This document shows, in pieces, positions 18,019-26,951 of a stretch of DNA of 64,000 bases. This DNA is from Rubrivivax sp. GTDB lineage: Bacteria > Pseudomonadota > Gammaproteobacteria > Burkholderiales > Burkholderiaceae_C. Position numbers and translations under genes: made by a program. The stretch is taken from the NCBI GenBank assembly GCA_026125665.1, contig JAHCKS010000013.1:18455-82454 (forward strand). Reading direction: 5' to 3'. Positions within the stretch are counted from its first letter, which is position 1; each line of letters opens with the position of its first letter. A model generated the notes under the pieces. The model searched no databases and was not told the origin of the DNA. It saw only the letters and a program-made list of their open reading frames with translations.

Positions 18019-20343
18019 ATGTCCGTGCACCTGCGAGACGCGTGCGCCCCGGGCGCCGTCCGGTTCATCGCCGGGCGGCTGCTCGCGCTGGCGATCGCAC
18101 TGGGTCTGGCGGCGGCGGTGCCGGCCTGCGCGCAGGTCGCCACCGAAGCCGCGGGCACGCGGGTCACGCTGAAGACGGCGCACGGCCGCTTCGTCGTCGC
18201 CGAGCCCGACGGGCGCGCGCGTGCCGACCGCGAGCGGGCCGGGCCGTGGGAGATGTGGGCGCGCATCGACCACGGCGGCGGTGTCGTCTCGTTGCGCGGC
18301 CACCATGGCAAGTACCTCGTTGCCGAGCCCGACGGCCGCGCGAACGCGAACCGCGAGGCCATCGGCCCGTGGGAGAAGTGGGCGATGACCACGCACGCCG
18401 ACGGCACCGTCTCGTTCAAGGGCGCGCACGGCAAGTACCTGGTGGCCGAGAGCAACGGCGAGCTGAACGCCAACCGCGCCGCCATCGGCCCGTGGGAGAG
18501 GTTCGTCATGTCCGCCGCGTCGGCCGCGGCCGCCGCGTCCGGCGCCGCCGCGCCGGCGCCGCCACCGGCCGTCCAGGGCGGCGTGCCTGCGCCGCTCGGC
18601 CAGTACGCGTACTTCCAGGACGTCTCGAGCGGGCACTACATGACGGCGGTGCCGCCTGCGCGGGCCGGGCTGCCCGGCGCGCTGCAGCTCACGCCGTTCG
18701 ACGCCGGCTTCGACCAGCTGTTCAAGGTCACCGACCTCGGCGGCGGCAAGGTCTCCATCGAGAGCCGCACGCAGCCCAGGCACGTGCTCACCACTTCGAG
18801 GACGAACTACAGCAGCGACGCCGAGTACCGCCAGCCGGGGCTGCCGCTGTGGCTGTACGAGTGGCTGAACGGCGGCAACCAGTCGTGGCGGCTGGAGAAG
18901 CTGCGCGACGAAGGGCAGGTCGGCATCTACCTCATCCAGAACGTGCACTCGCGCCACTACGTCGGGCTCGATGCCAACGGCTGGGTCGAGCACAGCCGGC
19001 GCGAGACGGCCCGCCAGTGGCGCGTGCACGCCGCCGACGCGCCGCCGCCGCCCCAGCCCGGCGACCTGAAGGCCGTGTACCTGGAGCCGCTGGACCACCA
19101 CGAGCAGACGGTGGCGCTGCGCGAGCGGGGCGAGGTCGTCGTGGACAGGAAGCGCGGCTTCTATACCTGGGGGCAGGAGCAGAAGGACCTGCGACAGCAC
19201 TTCATGGCCTACCCGCTGCACGACGGCACCACCGTCGTCGTGTCGGCCGACGGCCGGAACGCGCTGCGGCACTCGCAGCGCGCCGACGGCAGCTACGCCG
19301 TGTCGTCCGGGCCGCTGAGCTTCGACGCGTCGCAGCGCTTCCGGCTGCGCCCGGGGCCGGGCCGCGACGACTCGTTCGTCATCGAGGTGCCGGGCAGCGA
19401 CCGGACCCTGGCCGTGCAACGCGGCGCGAACGGCCTGGACCTGACGCTGGCCCCGAAGGGTCCGGTGGCGCAACGCTTCGGCTTCGTCGACGCGCGGTGG
19501 GTGGCGCGCTTCTTCGCCGGCGGCAGCGGCGTCATCCAGAACGACATGGTCCCCGAGGCGATCCAGGTGCTGTGGAGCGCCAGGGGCGACGGCCCGCTGG
19601 CCGTCTCGTTCGACGGCACCATCGACGTGAAGTGGCCGAACTCGCCGCGGCGCGAGACGCGGCAGGTCCAGAGCAACTTCCACCTCGGCGGCACCTATGC
19701 CACCGAGGGGCAGACGGTCCGCTCGGCGATCGGCTCGTTCAGGCCGGGCGCCTTCAGCCGGGCTTCGGTGGGCATCCGCCCCTGGGGCGGCACGCAGGTG
19801 CGCTGGTTCCGCGTGCTCGGCGCGCCCGTCGTGCCGTGGATGAGCGGCCGGGACAACTGGTTCTTCATGATGAACGACGGCCGCATCAGCCGCACCGCCG
19901 ACGGCGGCTTCGCGCTCAAGCTGCCCTCGTGCAAGGTGGCCTGCTGGAAGGGCAGCGCGGCGCCGACCGGCCTGACCTGCCTCGGTGCGCTGTGCGGCAA
20001 GGACGAGCAGGAGATCGCGGCCCGCATCAGCTACCAGGCGATGGCCATCGCCGAGCTCGGTGCCAACGTGGTCTCCTTCGGGGCCGGCCGGATCGGCGCG
20101 AGCACGGCCAGGAAGACGACGTTCAGCATCGTGCGTGACGGCATCGGCGACGTCGCCAAGGAAGCGGCCACCCAGGGCTTCGAGGCACTCACGGGCCCGG
20201 CCGTCTCGCATCTGGAGACGGCCATCATCAACGAGCTCGGCTTCCTCGAAGGGAACCTGCTTGCCGCGGCCCTGAACGCCGACCCGAGCGGCATCTACAA
20301 CGTGGTGCGCGCGTTCTACCTGCCGTCCTGCGATTGCCGGTGA
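18019..20343 (+). CDS. secreted protein with N-terminal fascin-like beta-trefoil
   Basis: A 774-residue exported protein. A signal peptide (about 1-38, ending VPACAQ) is followed by three tandem 41-residue repeats starting near residues 50, 91 and 132. Each has the pattern HGKYLVAE..G...AN...IGPWE.W, the signature of fascin-type beta-trefoils; three repeats make one complete trefoil. After an Ala/Pro linker (about 165-192), a second region (about 194-370; QDVSSGHYMTAV, NVHSRHYVGLDANG) also looks trefoil- or lectin-like. The C-terminal 400 residues are unrecognised and include a four-Cys patch (CKVAC...TCLGALC). A strong AAAGGAG at 18004-18010 fixes the ATG. Likely a carbohydrate- or surface-binding secreted protein; no catalytic motif was seen. 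Confidence 0.8.
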   Translation: MSVHLRDACAPGAVRFIAGRLLALAIALGLAAAVPACAQVATEAAGTRVTLKTAHGRFVVAEPDGRARADRERAGPWEMWARIDHGGGVVSLRGHHGKYLVAEPDGRANANREAIGPWEKWAMTTHADGTVSFKGAHGKYLVAESNGELNANRAAIGPWERFVMSAASAAAAASGAAAPAPPPAVQGGVPAPLGQYAYFQDVSSGHYMTAVPPARAGLPGALQLTPFDAGFDQLFKVTDLGGGKVSIESRTQPRHVLTTSRTNYSSDAEYRQPGLPLWLYEWLNGGNQSWRLEKLRDEGQVGIYLIQNVHSRHYVGLDANGWVEHSRRETARQWRVHAADAPPPPQPGDLKAVYLEPLDHHEQTVALRERGEVVVDRKRGFYTWGQEQKDLRQHFMAYPLHDGTTVVVSADGRNALRHSQRADGSYAVSSGPLSFDASQRFRLRPGPGRDDSFVIEVPGSDRTLAVQRGANGLDLTLAPKGPVAQRFGFVDARWVARFFAGGSGVIQNDMVPEAIQVLWSARGDGPLAVSFDGTIDVKWPNSPRRETRQVQSNFHLGGTYATEGQTVRSAIGSFRPGAFSRASVGIRPWGGTQVRWFRVLGAPVVPWMSGRDNWFFMMNDGRISRTADGGFALKLPSCKVACWKGSAAPTGLTCLGALCGKDEQEIAARISYQAMAIAELGANVVSFGAGRIGASTARKTTFSIVRDGIGDVAKEAATQGFEALTGPAVSHLETAIINELGFLEGNLLAAALNADPSGIYNVVRAFYLPSCDCR

Positions 20344-20442
20344 CGGCGGCGCCGCGCGTCGACCGCGGCCGCCGCCCCAGGCCATCGCACCACCGCGGCG
20401 TACGATCGTGAGCGCCGAGAAAGGGCGAAGGAGGGTTCGGCC

Positions 20443-21387
20443 ATGCGCATCGCGATGATGGGTTCCGGGGGGCTCGGCGGCTACTTCGGCGCGCGCCTCG
20501 CGCACGGCGGCGCCGAGGTGCACTTCGTGGCGCGGGGCGGGCACCTGGCTGCCATGCGCGAGCATGGCCTGCGCATCGAGGGCCCCGCCGCGCTGCACCT
20601 GCCGCGCGTGCACGCGACCGACGACGCGGCCGAGATCGGCGTGGTCGACTTCGTGCTCGTCGGCGTGAAGCTCTGGGACACCGAAACCGCGCTGCAGCAG
20701 ATGCGGCCGCTGGTCGGCCCCGCGACCACCGTCATCTCGTTCCAGAACGGCGTGCTGAAGGACGAGCTCCTGCGCGCCGCCTTCGACGCAGCGCGCCTGA
20801 TGGGTGGGGTCGGCTATGTCGCGACCACCATCGTGCAGCCCGGCGTCATCCGCCAGACCGGGCCGATGCAGCGGCTCGTCTTCGGCGAGTTCGACGGCTC
20901 GCGCTCGGCACGCGGCGAGCGGCTTCTCGAGGCGTGCCTCGCCGGCGGCATCCATGCCGAGCTCTCGCCGCACATCCTGCGCGAGATCTGGCAGAAGTTC
21001 GTCTTTCTCGTCGGCCTGTCGGGGGCGACGACGACGATGCGCAGGACCATCGGGCCGATCCGCGAGAACGCGCAGACGCGTGCCTTCCTGCTCGATCTGA
21101 TGCGCGAGGTCGTCGCGGTGGGGCGTGCGCACGGCGTGGATCTGGACGCCGACTACGCCGAGCAGCGGCTGAAGCTCGCCGACGACGTGGCCTACGACAT
21201 GACCTCGTCGATGCACCACGACCTGGAGCGCGGCAACCGGCTCGAGGTGCGCTGGCTGGCCGGCGCCGTGGTCGAGCTCGGCCGCCAGAAAGGCGTGCCG
21301 ACGCCGCTGAACCGCGCGGTGGCCGACATCCTGGCGCTGCATGCCGATGGCGGCGCGGCCGCCCCGGGCGCGCGGGGGCAGCCATGA
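20443..21387 (+). CDS. ketopantoate reductase family protein (PanE/ApbA-like)
   Basis: A 314-residue NAD(P)H-dependent 2-dehydropantoate 2-reductase family enzyme. The Rossmann motif MGSGGLGGYFGARLA is at the N-terminus. The conserved Lys region VLVGVKLWDTE, ISFQNGV and the C-terminal domain with KFVFLVGLSGATT and TSSMHHDLERGNRLEVRWL match the family. An AAGGAGG at 20428-20434 supports the ATG. Many genomes carry several paralogues that reduce other 2-keto acids. The ATGA overlap with an enolase-superfamily gene, rather than pan genes, suggests a catabolic role rather than pantothenate synthesis. Confidence 0.85.
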   Translation: MRIAMMGSGGLGGYFGARLAHGGAEVHFVARGGHLAAMREHGLRIEGPAALHLPRVHATDDAAEIGVVDFVLVGVKLWDTETALQQMRPLVGPATTVISFQNGVLKDELLRAAFDAARLMGGVGYVATTIVQPGVIRQTGPMQRLVFGEFDGSRSARGERLLEACLAGGIHAELSPHILREIWQKFVFLVGLSGATTTMRRTIGPIRENAQTRAFLLDLMREVVAVGRAHGVDLDADYAEQRLKLADDVAYDMTSSMHHDLERGNRLEVRWLAGAVVELGRQKGVPTPLNRAVADILALHADGGAAAPGARGQP

Positions 21388-22493
21388 ACGCTTCGGCGCG
21401 TCACGGCGCAGCGCTCACGGTGCGAGGCGTGGCTACGCGCGCCGTGCTCGTGCCGCTGACCTTCGCGCTCGGCACGAGCGCGGCGGTGGTGCGCGAGGTG
21501 CCGCTGCTGCTGTGCGACGTGTCGACGCAGGAGGGCGTCACCGGGCGCGTCTACCTCTTCTGCTACACGCCGGCCGGTGCCCGCGCGGTTGCGAACGTGC
21601 TGGCCGAGGCGGCCGCGATGATCGAAGGCCAGGCGGTGCATCCCGCCAGCCTGCAGTCGATGCTGATGCGCCGCTACGCGCTGCTCGGCGTGACCGGTGC
21701 GGTGCGCATGGCGCTGTCGGCGCTGGACATCGCGCTGTGGGATGCGCTCGGCGTGGCGCTGAAGCTGCCGCTGGCGGAACTGCTCGGGGCGGAGCGCCGC
21801 CCGATCCCCGCCTATGACAGCCGGGGCCTCGGGCTGATGCCGCCCGACCAGCTCGCCGACGAAGCCGCCGCGCTGCTCGAGAAGGGACTGCGCGCGGTGA
21901 AGCTTCGCCTCGGGTACGCGACCCTGGCCGAGGACCTGCGCGCGCTCGACGCCGTGCGCAAGGCGGTGCCGCCGGACCTGCCCGTGATGCTCGACTACAA
22001 CCAGGCGCTCACGCCGGCCGAGGCCGTGCGCCGCGGCCTGGCGCTGCAGCGCGAGAACGTTTCCTGGCTGGAGGAACCGATCCGCCACGATGACTACCGC
22101 GGCGGCGCGCATGTCGCCCGTTGCCTCGACGTGCCGGTGCAGCTGGGCGAGAACTTCAACGGCCCCGAGGCGATGGCCGAAGCCATCGCCGCGGGCGCCT
22201 GCGACCACGTGATGCCCGACGTGGGCCGCATCGGCGGCGTCACCGGCTGGATGCAGGCTGCCGGCATCGCCGCGGCGCACGGCCTGCAGGTCTCGTCGCA
22301 CCTCGTGCCCGAGGTCAGCGTGCACCTGCTGGCGGCCACGCCGACGGCGCACTGGCTCGAGTACGTCGACTGGGCCGATGCCGTGCTCGACGAGCCGATG
22401 CAGATCGTCGACGGCGCGGTGGTGCCGCCCGACCGGCCCGGCCTGGGCCTGGCGTGGAGCGAAGGCAAGCTGCGGCGCCTCGCGGCACTCTGA
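21384..22493 (+). CDS. mandelate racemase/muconate lactonizing enzyme family protein
   Basis: Enolase-superfamily enzyme of 369 residues, translationally coupled (ATGA overlap) to the ketopantoate-reductase-like gene. The metal ligands are visible in order at the ends of barrel strands: Asp in VMLDYNQA, Glu in SWLEEPI and Glu in QLGENFNG. The second-strand base motif reads VKLRLG (K-x-R instead of the usual K-x-K). A His in QVSSHLVPEVS sits where mandelate racemase has its catalytic His. It should abstract the alpha-proton of a carboxylate substrate (racemase or acid-sugar dehydratase), but the substrate cannot be assigned. Confidence 0.85.
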   Translation: MNASARHGAALTVRGVATRAVLVPLTFALGTSAAVVREVPLLLCDVSTQEGVTGRVYLFCYTPAGARAVANVLAEAAAMIEGQAVHPASLQSMLMRRYALLGVTGAVRMALSALDIALWDALGVALKLPLAELLGAERRPIPAYDSRGLGLMPPDQLADEAAALLEKGLRAVKLRLGYATLAEDLRALDAVRKAVPPDLPVMLDYNQALTPAEAVRRGLALQRENVSWLEEPIRHDDYRGGAHVARCLDVPVQLGENFNGPEAMAEAIAAGACDHVMPDVGRIGGVTGWMQAAGIAAAHGLQVSSHLVPEVSVHLLAATPTAHWLEYVDWADAVLDEPMQIVDGAVVPPDRPGLGLAWSEGKLRRLAAL

Positions 22494-22788
22494 GCCGAGC
22501 CGGGTCAGCGCGGGTCCGCCCGCGCGTCATCGCATCGCGTCAGGCTCCGCGCCGCCGCAGCTCTTCTGCCGGGTGGCGGCCTCGCACGGGCGGGACATCC
22601 CATTGGAGCCACGGCGGTGGCGTGGGCGGCCGCTCACGCCCGCTGCGCGTGGCCGAGGCTTCTCTGCAGTCAGGTCGTCCTTGCCTGGCATTGCGGCAAG
22701 TCAACGGCAACGGCGACGGGGAAGTGCAGCATGGATTTGGTGTCGGCCAAGGGTGCCGATGCTCCTGGGTTCACTTCCGGAGCGAGAA

Positions 22789-24090
22789 ATGAAGTTCAGC
22801 AAGTCGATCTTCCTTCCGTTGTTGGTGGTTGCCGGTGCCGCATCGGCGGCCGATCCGGCGCGCATCGACTGGGGTCGCATCTCGGCGCAGCGTGTGCCGC
22901 TGTTCTACCCCGGCCAGTCGTCGTACGAGTGGGTGCGCAGCCCCGCTCACAAGGGCGCGGCGTCCCGGGTGGCCGGTGGGGAGGCCTGCACCTACTGCCA
23001 CGACGAGGCCGATGCAGAGAAGGACATGGGCGCCAAGATCGTCACGGGCGAGCGCCTCGAGCCGACGCCGGTGGCGGGCAAGAACGGCTTCATCGAGCTC
23101 CTGGTGCAGGCGGCCTACGACGACCGCAACGCCTACCTGCGGTTCCAGTGGAAGACCCACAACCCCTTCCCCGGCACCGAGCACCAGTTCCTGCGGTTCG
23201 ACGGCAAGGAGTGGAAGGTCCACGGCTATCCGAAGCTCGACCAGGTGGTGCGCGAAGGCAAGCAGCCCGGCATCTACGAAGATCGCATGTCGGTCATGAT
23301 CGACGACGGCAAGGTGCCGGGTTTCGCCAAGCAGGGCTGCTGGCTCACCTGCCACGACGGCCAGCGCGACATGCCCGGCCAGTTCACCAGGGACGAGGTG
23401 GCCGCCAACACGCTGCTGCAGGCGATCAAGCGCAACGACGTGCGCAAGTACCTGCCGGAGACCCGGCTCGACCCGGGCGACTGGAAGACGGGCAAGGCCG
23501 CCGACGAGATTGCCAGGATCAAGGCCGGCGGCGGTTTCGTCGACCTGATCCAGTGGCGGGCGCATCGCAGCCACGGCGTCGGCATGGCCGATGACGGGCA
23601 CGTGCTCGAGTTCCGCTACAGCGACGCCGGCAAGGACATGTTCTCCGGCAACTTCGACCGCGCGAGCAAGGCGCCCAGGTTCATGTGGGACGAGAAGAAG
23701 GTGGGCTACCGGTCGATCACGGCGGACCAGTTGCGCAAGGGTGAGCACTTCCTGGTGCGCGAGTCGAATGCCGTGCCGTTCGATCCGCGTGCGCCCTGGA
23801 AGGAAGGCGACCTGGTGCCGGACTACGTGCTCAGCCGCGCCGACGCACAGGGCTCGGCCGCCGACAACAACGCCATCGCCAGCTGGAAGGACGGCATGTG
23901 GACCGTTCTGCTGATCCGGCCGCTCGGGCTGGCGAACGCGGACGACAAGGCGCTGAAGCCGGGCGGGGTCTACAACGTGGGCTTCGCCGTGCACGACGAC
24001 AACATCACGACGCGCGGACACCACGTGTCGTTCGTCCGCACTCTGGGCCTCGGCGCGAAGGCCGACATCGAGGCCGTCAAGCTGCCTTGA
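22789..24090 (+). CDS. ethylbenzene dehydrogenase-related, c-type haem protein
   Basis: A 433-residue exported protein with signal peptide (about 1-21, AGAASAADP) and the ethylbenzene-dehydrogenase gamma-like haem-binding fold (C-terminal blocks WTVLLIRPLG and NVGFAVHDDN). It has a canonical c-haem site C67-T-Y-C-H71 and a second site C184-W-L-T-C-H189 with three rather than two residues between the cysteines. Relatives serve as periplasmic electron carriers for molybdenum oxidoreductases or nitrate/DMSO-type respiration. No molybdoenzyme gene is adjacent. About 295 bp of unassigned sequence precedes it, so it is probably transcribed separately from the enolase-family gene. Confidence 0.83.
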   Translation: MKFSKSIFLPLLVVAGAASAADPARIDWGRISAQRVPLFYPGQSSYEWVRSPAHKGAASRVAGGEACTYCHDEADAEKDMGAKIVTGERLEPTPVAGKNGFIELLVQAAYDDRNAYLRFQWKTHNPFPGTEHQFLRFDGKEWKVHGYPKLDQVVREGKQPGIYEDRMSVMIDDGKVPGFAKQGCWLTCHDGQRDMPGQFTRDEVAANTLLQAIKRNDVRKYLPETRLDPGDWKTGKAADEIARIKAGGGFVDLIQWRAHRSHGVGMADDGHVLEFRYSDAGKDMFSGNFDRASKAPRFMWDEKKVGYRSITADQLRKGEHFLVRESNAVPFDPRAPWKEGDLVPDYVLSRADAQGSAADNNAIASWKDGMWTVLLIRPLGLANADDKALKPGGVYNVGFAVHDDNITTRGHHVSFVRTLGLGAKADIEAVKLP

Positions 24091-24211
24091 ACGGGGGCGG
24101 CTCGGGCGGCGAGCACGAGGGCCGCTCGGGCGGGCGAGCACGAGGGCCCGCTCGTGCGTCGCTCCTCGAGCTTGGCTTGCGCCTGGCCGGCCGCGTCCGG
24201 GCGCGGCCAGC

Positions 24212-25990
24212 CTATCTTCCCAGCTCGTCGTGCACCACCTTGCCGTTGACGATGGTCATGACCGAGCGGATGTCCAGGATCTGCTCGTCGGAGACCTGGT
24301 GGGGGTCGAAGTAGTCGGCGCTCAGCACCACGAGGTCGGCCCACTTGCCCTTCTCGATCGTGCCGAGCTTCTTCTCCCACTTCGGGCCGAGGAACCAGGC
24401 GTTGTCGGCCGTGTACAGGCGCAGCACCTGTTCCCGCGTGATGGTCTGGCCGGCATTGATCAGCTCGCCGCGGGCGTTCTTGCCGGTCACCGCGTAGTAC
24501 ATGCCGGTCCACGGGTCCATCACCGCGATCTGCATGCCGTCGGAGCTCATGCCGGCGCGCGCGCCGAGATCGAGGATGGTGCGGAAGGGCGGGCCGTTGC
24601 CCGTGGGCGTGCCGCTCAGCCAGCGCCACCCGCCCAGCACGCTCAGGCCCACGCCCAGGTTCTTCGACAGCTCGATGTAGCTCGGCGTGATGAAGGGCAC
24701 GTGCGCGACCACCCAGCGCAGCTGCGTGATGCCGGCGGGGTTGACGACGTTCGGCTTCAGCGGGTCGGGGGCCGCGGGCGTCTGCGGGATGCCGATCGTC
24801 TTCAGCTCGGTGTTCACCGTGTTCCAGAAGTCCAGGATGGACACGAAGTCGGTGCGGCTGAGCGAGTGGTTCTCGTTGCGCCAGCCGTGCTGGGCGACCT
24901 GCCGCGTGCCGTTCATCCAGGCCGCCGAGCCGATGCCGCCGAAAGGCGCGCCGGCGGTGAACTCCCCGATGCCGCCGTTCGACAACCACTGGTCACCGAG
25001 CAACGGCACGGCGTTGTTCAGCCGCTGGGTCAGCTGCGGCGTGGTGACGTCCGGCTCGATGTGCAGGTAGTTGATCTGCACGCGCGCCGGCAGCCTGCCC
25101 ATCGCATGCAGCGCCCGCGCGGCATCGAACGCCCGGTACTGGTCGAACGCCGCGAGGCCGTCTGCACTCGTGCCGGGGTTGCCGAAGAACGACTGGGCGA
25201 AGTGGAAGCTGCCCTGATCGACGTGCGTCGTCAAGCCGACCGACACGCCGAAGCCCAGGGCGTTGAGCAGGCCGCGCATCTTCGCCTGCGGGTTGTTGTG
25301 CTGCGGCAGGATGCGCAGCGCCTGCAGGGCGAGCAGGGACTGTGTATTGGCGGCAATCGTGCCGTCCGCCCCGACCACGATGCCCTGGCTCTCGAAGAAC
25401 GTCTTGCCGATCGAGTTCGTCTGGCTGGGGCCGGAGAAGCTCTCGTAGAGCAAGGTCGGGTGGGCGGGCAGCGCCGCATCGAGCTCGGCGAGGTTCGGAA
25501 ACCTCGCGGTGGCCGGCGGGGCGACGAACTGGTTGCGGTGCAGCCCGCCCAGCGAGACCACCCACTCGCCCGCAGGCACGGTGGCGGCCTTGGCGGCCAG
25601 CAGTTCCTGCGCCTTGGCGATCGAGCGGGCCTTGTCCAGGCGCACGTCGTTGCCGGGCCGCAGCCCGAGCAGGATGATGTGGTTGTGGTTGTCAATGAGC
25701 CCCGGTACCACCGTGCGGCCGTGCAGGTTGATCACCCGCGTGCAGCCGGGCGACCCTCCGCCCTGTTGATTGCCGACCGCCGCGAACTCTCCGTTGTCGA
25801 TCAGCACCGAGGACACGACGCGGTTCTGCGCGTCCATCGTGTGGATCTTGCCGTTCACGAGCCGGATCGAGCCGCCGCCCGGGCAGTCGCTGCCGTACAC
25901 GATGCCCGGCGAGGCGCAGAGCAGGACGGCGGCCAGCAGCCCCACGGGCGCTGCGCCCGATCTGGATCGCAGGGACTCGTGCTTCTTCAT
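24212..25990 (-). CDS. exported amidohydrolase family 3 protein
   Basis: A 592-residue metal-dependent hydrolase of the YtcJ-like amidohydrolase 3 group, with a signal peptide (about 1-33, ending GIVYGS) that should place it in the periplasm. The urease-type beta-sandwich start (IRLVNGKIHTMDAQNRVVSSV) leads into the metal-binding PGLIDNHNHI (H-x-H, about 110). Later blocks include THVDQGS, WVVAHVPF and the C-terminal GTIEKGKWADLVVLSADYF, typical of the superfamily. The expected fourth-strand Lys and terminal Asp (GMSSDGMQIAVMDPW) look preserved. Substrate unknown. Convergent with the cytochrome gene (122 bp gap). Confidence 0.85.
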   Translation of the reverse strand: MKKHESLRSRSGAAPVGLLAAVLLCASPGIVYGSDCPGGGSIRLVNGKIHTMDAQNRVVSSVLIDNGEFAAVGNQQGGGSPGCTRVINLHGRTVVPGLIDNHNHIILLGLRPGNDVRLDKARSIAKAQELLAAKAATVPAGEWVVSLGGLHRNQFVAPPATARFPNLAELDAALPAHPTLLYESFSGPSQTNSIGKTFFESQGIVVGADGTIAANTQSLLALQALRILPQHNNPQAKMRGLLNALGFGVSVGLTTHVDQGSFHFAQSFFGNPGTSADGLAAFDQYRAFDAARALHAMGRLPARVQINYLHIEPDVTTPQLTQRLNNAVPLLGDQWLSNGGIGEFTAGAPFGGIGSAAWMNGTRQVAQHGWRNENHSLSRTDFVSILDFWNTVNTELKTIGIPQTPAAPDPLKPNVVNPAGITQLRWVVAHVPFITPSYIELSKNLGVGLSVLGGWRWLSGTPTGNGPPFRTILDLGARAGMSSDGMQIAVMDPWTGMYYAVTGKNARGELINAGQTITREQVLRLYTADNAWFLGPKWEKKLGTIEKGKWADLVVLSADYFDPHQVSDEQILDIRSVMTIVNGKVVHDELGR

Positions 25991-26204
25991 GGGTCGGCTC
26001 CTCGGTGGCGATCGGGCGGGAGCTCTTCGCTGCGCACCGTGCAGCGATCGAGCGCGATGACGCTAGCTCGACGAAACAGGCAGGAACAGAGGTCAAACCT
26101 GTAGACGGCGGCCCGGGCCTTGAGGCGCGGACCCGGGTGTTCGCAGTTGGGCTTCGTCCCCAGGATCGTGGGCACGAATCGATGGGAGCCTTCCCACGCG
26201 CCGG

Positions 26205-26349
26205 CCGCGCGCAGACCCTCGCGTCGATCCGGCGCATGAAGCACATCGAGAAGAACCTGAAGGCGACGGCGATCATCCAGCACGACCCGCGGGACATCGG
26301 GAAGCTGCCGGCGTTTCCGGGGGCGGCGAAGGAAGCAGGTCAGGCGTGA
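26205..26349 (+). pseudogene. C-terminal remnant of an N-acyl homoserine lactonase-like MBL hydrolase
   Basis: The frame ending at 26349 reads RAQTLASIRRMKHIEKNLKA followed by TAIIQHDPRDIGKLPAFP. From memory this matches the last 45 or so residues of metallo-beta-lactamase-fold lactonase-family proteins. No HxHxDH metal site or N-terminal domain precedes it; upstream translation degenerates. It is therefore a truncated relic. It lies between the amidohydrolase start and the vapBC pair, in a region with other gene fragments. Confidence 0.6.
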
Positions 26350-26648
26350 GGGGTCCACGAGTCTGCCGAACGAGCAGCCGCTTCAGGCTGGCTGCCGTCG
26401 CTCAGGTTGGGCGGTCGAGCGACGGCCGCGACCGGAACCGGCCCTTGGCGGGTCGGCAGGTCGGATGACCGACGCCCCTTCCGCACCGGCCACACGAGCC
26501 TGGCCGCTCGCGTGACGGGAGGCGACCGACTCCTCCCGGCCTCGGCGACAGGTCGAGTCCGACCCGTCAGAGACACCCGACTACCGCCAAGAGCCGCCGG
26601 GATGCACTTGCCACTGTTTGCGGGGCGCATTGCGGGGCGGGCCGCGGC
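26350..26648. other. about 300 bp of degenerate sequence
   Basis: No intact gene, RNA or repeat recognised. Frames translate to Arg/Pro/Gly-rich non-protein-like sequence. Given the relics on both sides, it is probably further decayed mobile-element or gene debris. Confidence 0.4.
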
Positions 26649-26709
26649 TTGCTCGGTGAGCGCATACAAATTACCATATAAACCATATTGACGGTATGGG
26701 TCACCCATA
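26649..26709 (+). promoter_or_regulatory. vapBC promoter/operator
   Basis: An AT-rich island upstream of the antitoxin gene. A plausible promoter is TTGCTC (26649-26654) with TACCAT (26672-26677), 17 bp apart. A perfect palindrome TATGGGT-C-ACCCATA (26695-26709) ends on the first base of the antitoxin start codon. A further half-site CCATA (26683-26687) pairs with TATGG (26695-26699). Autorepression by the antitoxin-toxin complex binding here is inferred from the family. Confidence 0.55.
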
Positions 26710-26951
26710 TGAAGACCACCATCGAACTACCGGACGACCTTCTCGAGCGTGGCAAGGCGGTGGCGCGGCGCGAGAACTCCACGCTCAAGGCGCTCATCGA
26801 GGAAGGCCTTCGCCTTGCGCTTCGGGCGCGCACACGCAAGCGACCCGCGCCTTTTTCGGTGCAGCCGTTCCAGGGTGACGGCTTGTCGCCCGAGTTCGCA
26901 AGCGGCGGCTGGGAGAAGATTCGCGACGAGATCTACCGTGATCGCGGTTGA
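26709..26951 (+). CDS. vapB: VapB-family antitoxin (type II toxin-antitoxin)
   Basis: An 80-residue antitoxin. The N-terminus MKTTIELPDDLLERGKAVA is the ribbon-helix-helix-like DNA-binding motif of VapB antitoxins. The C-terminal part (about 45-80; FSVQPFQGDGLSPEFASGGW) is the flexible toxin-binding tail. An upstream in-frame start at 26688 would add seven residues but would place the operator inside the gene, so the ATG at 26709 is preferred. Its 3' end overlaps the toxin gene by 14 nt. Confidence 0.85.
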   Translation: MKTTIELPDDLLERGKAVARRENSTLKALIEEGLRLALRARTRKRPAPFSVQPFQGDGLSPEFASGGWEKIRDEIYRDRG

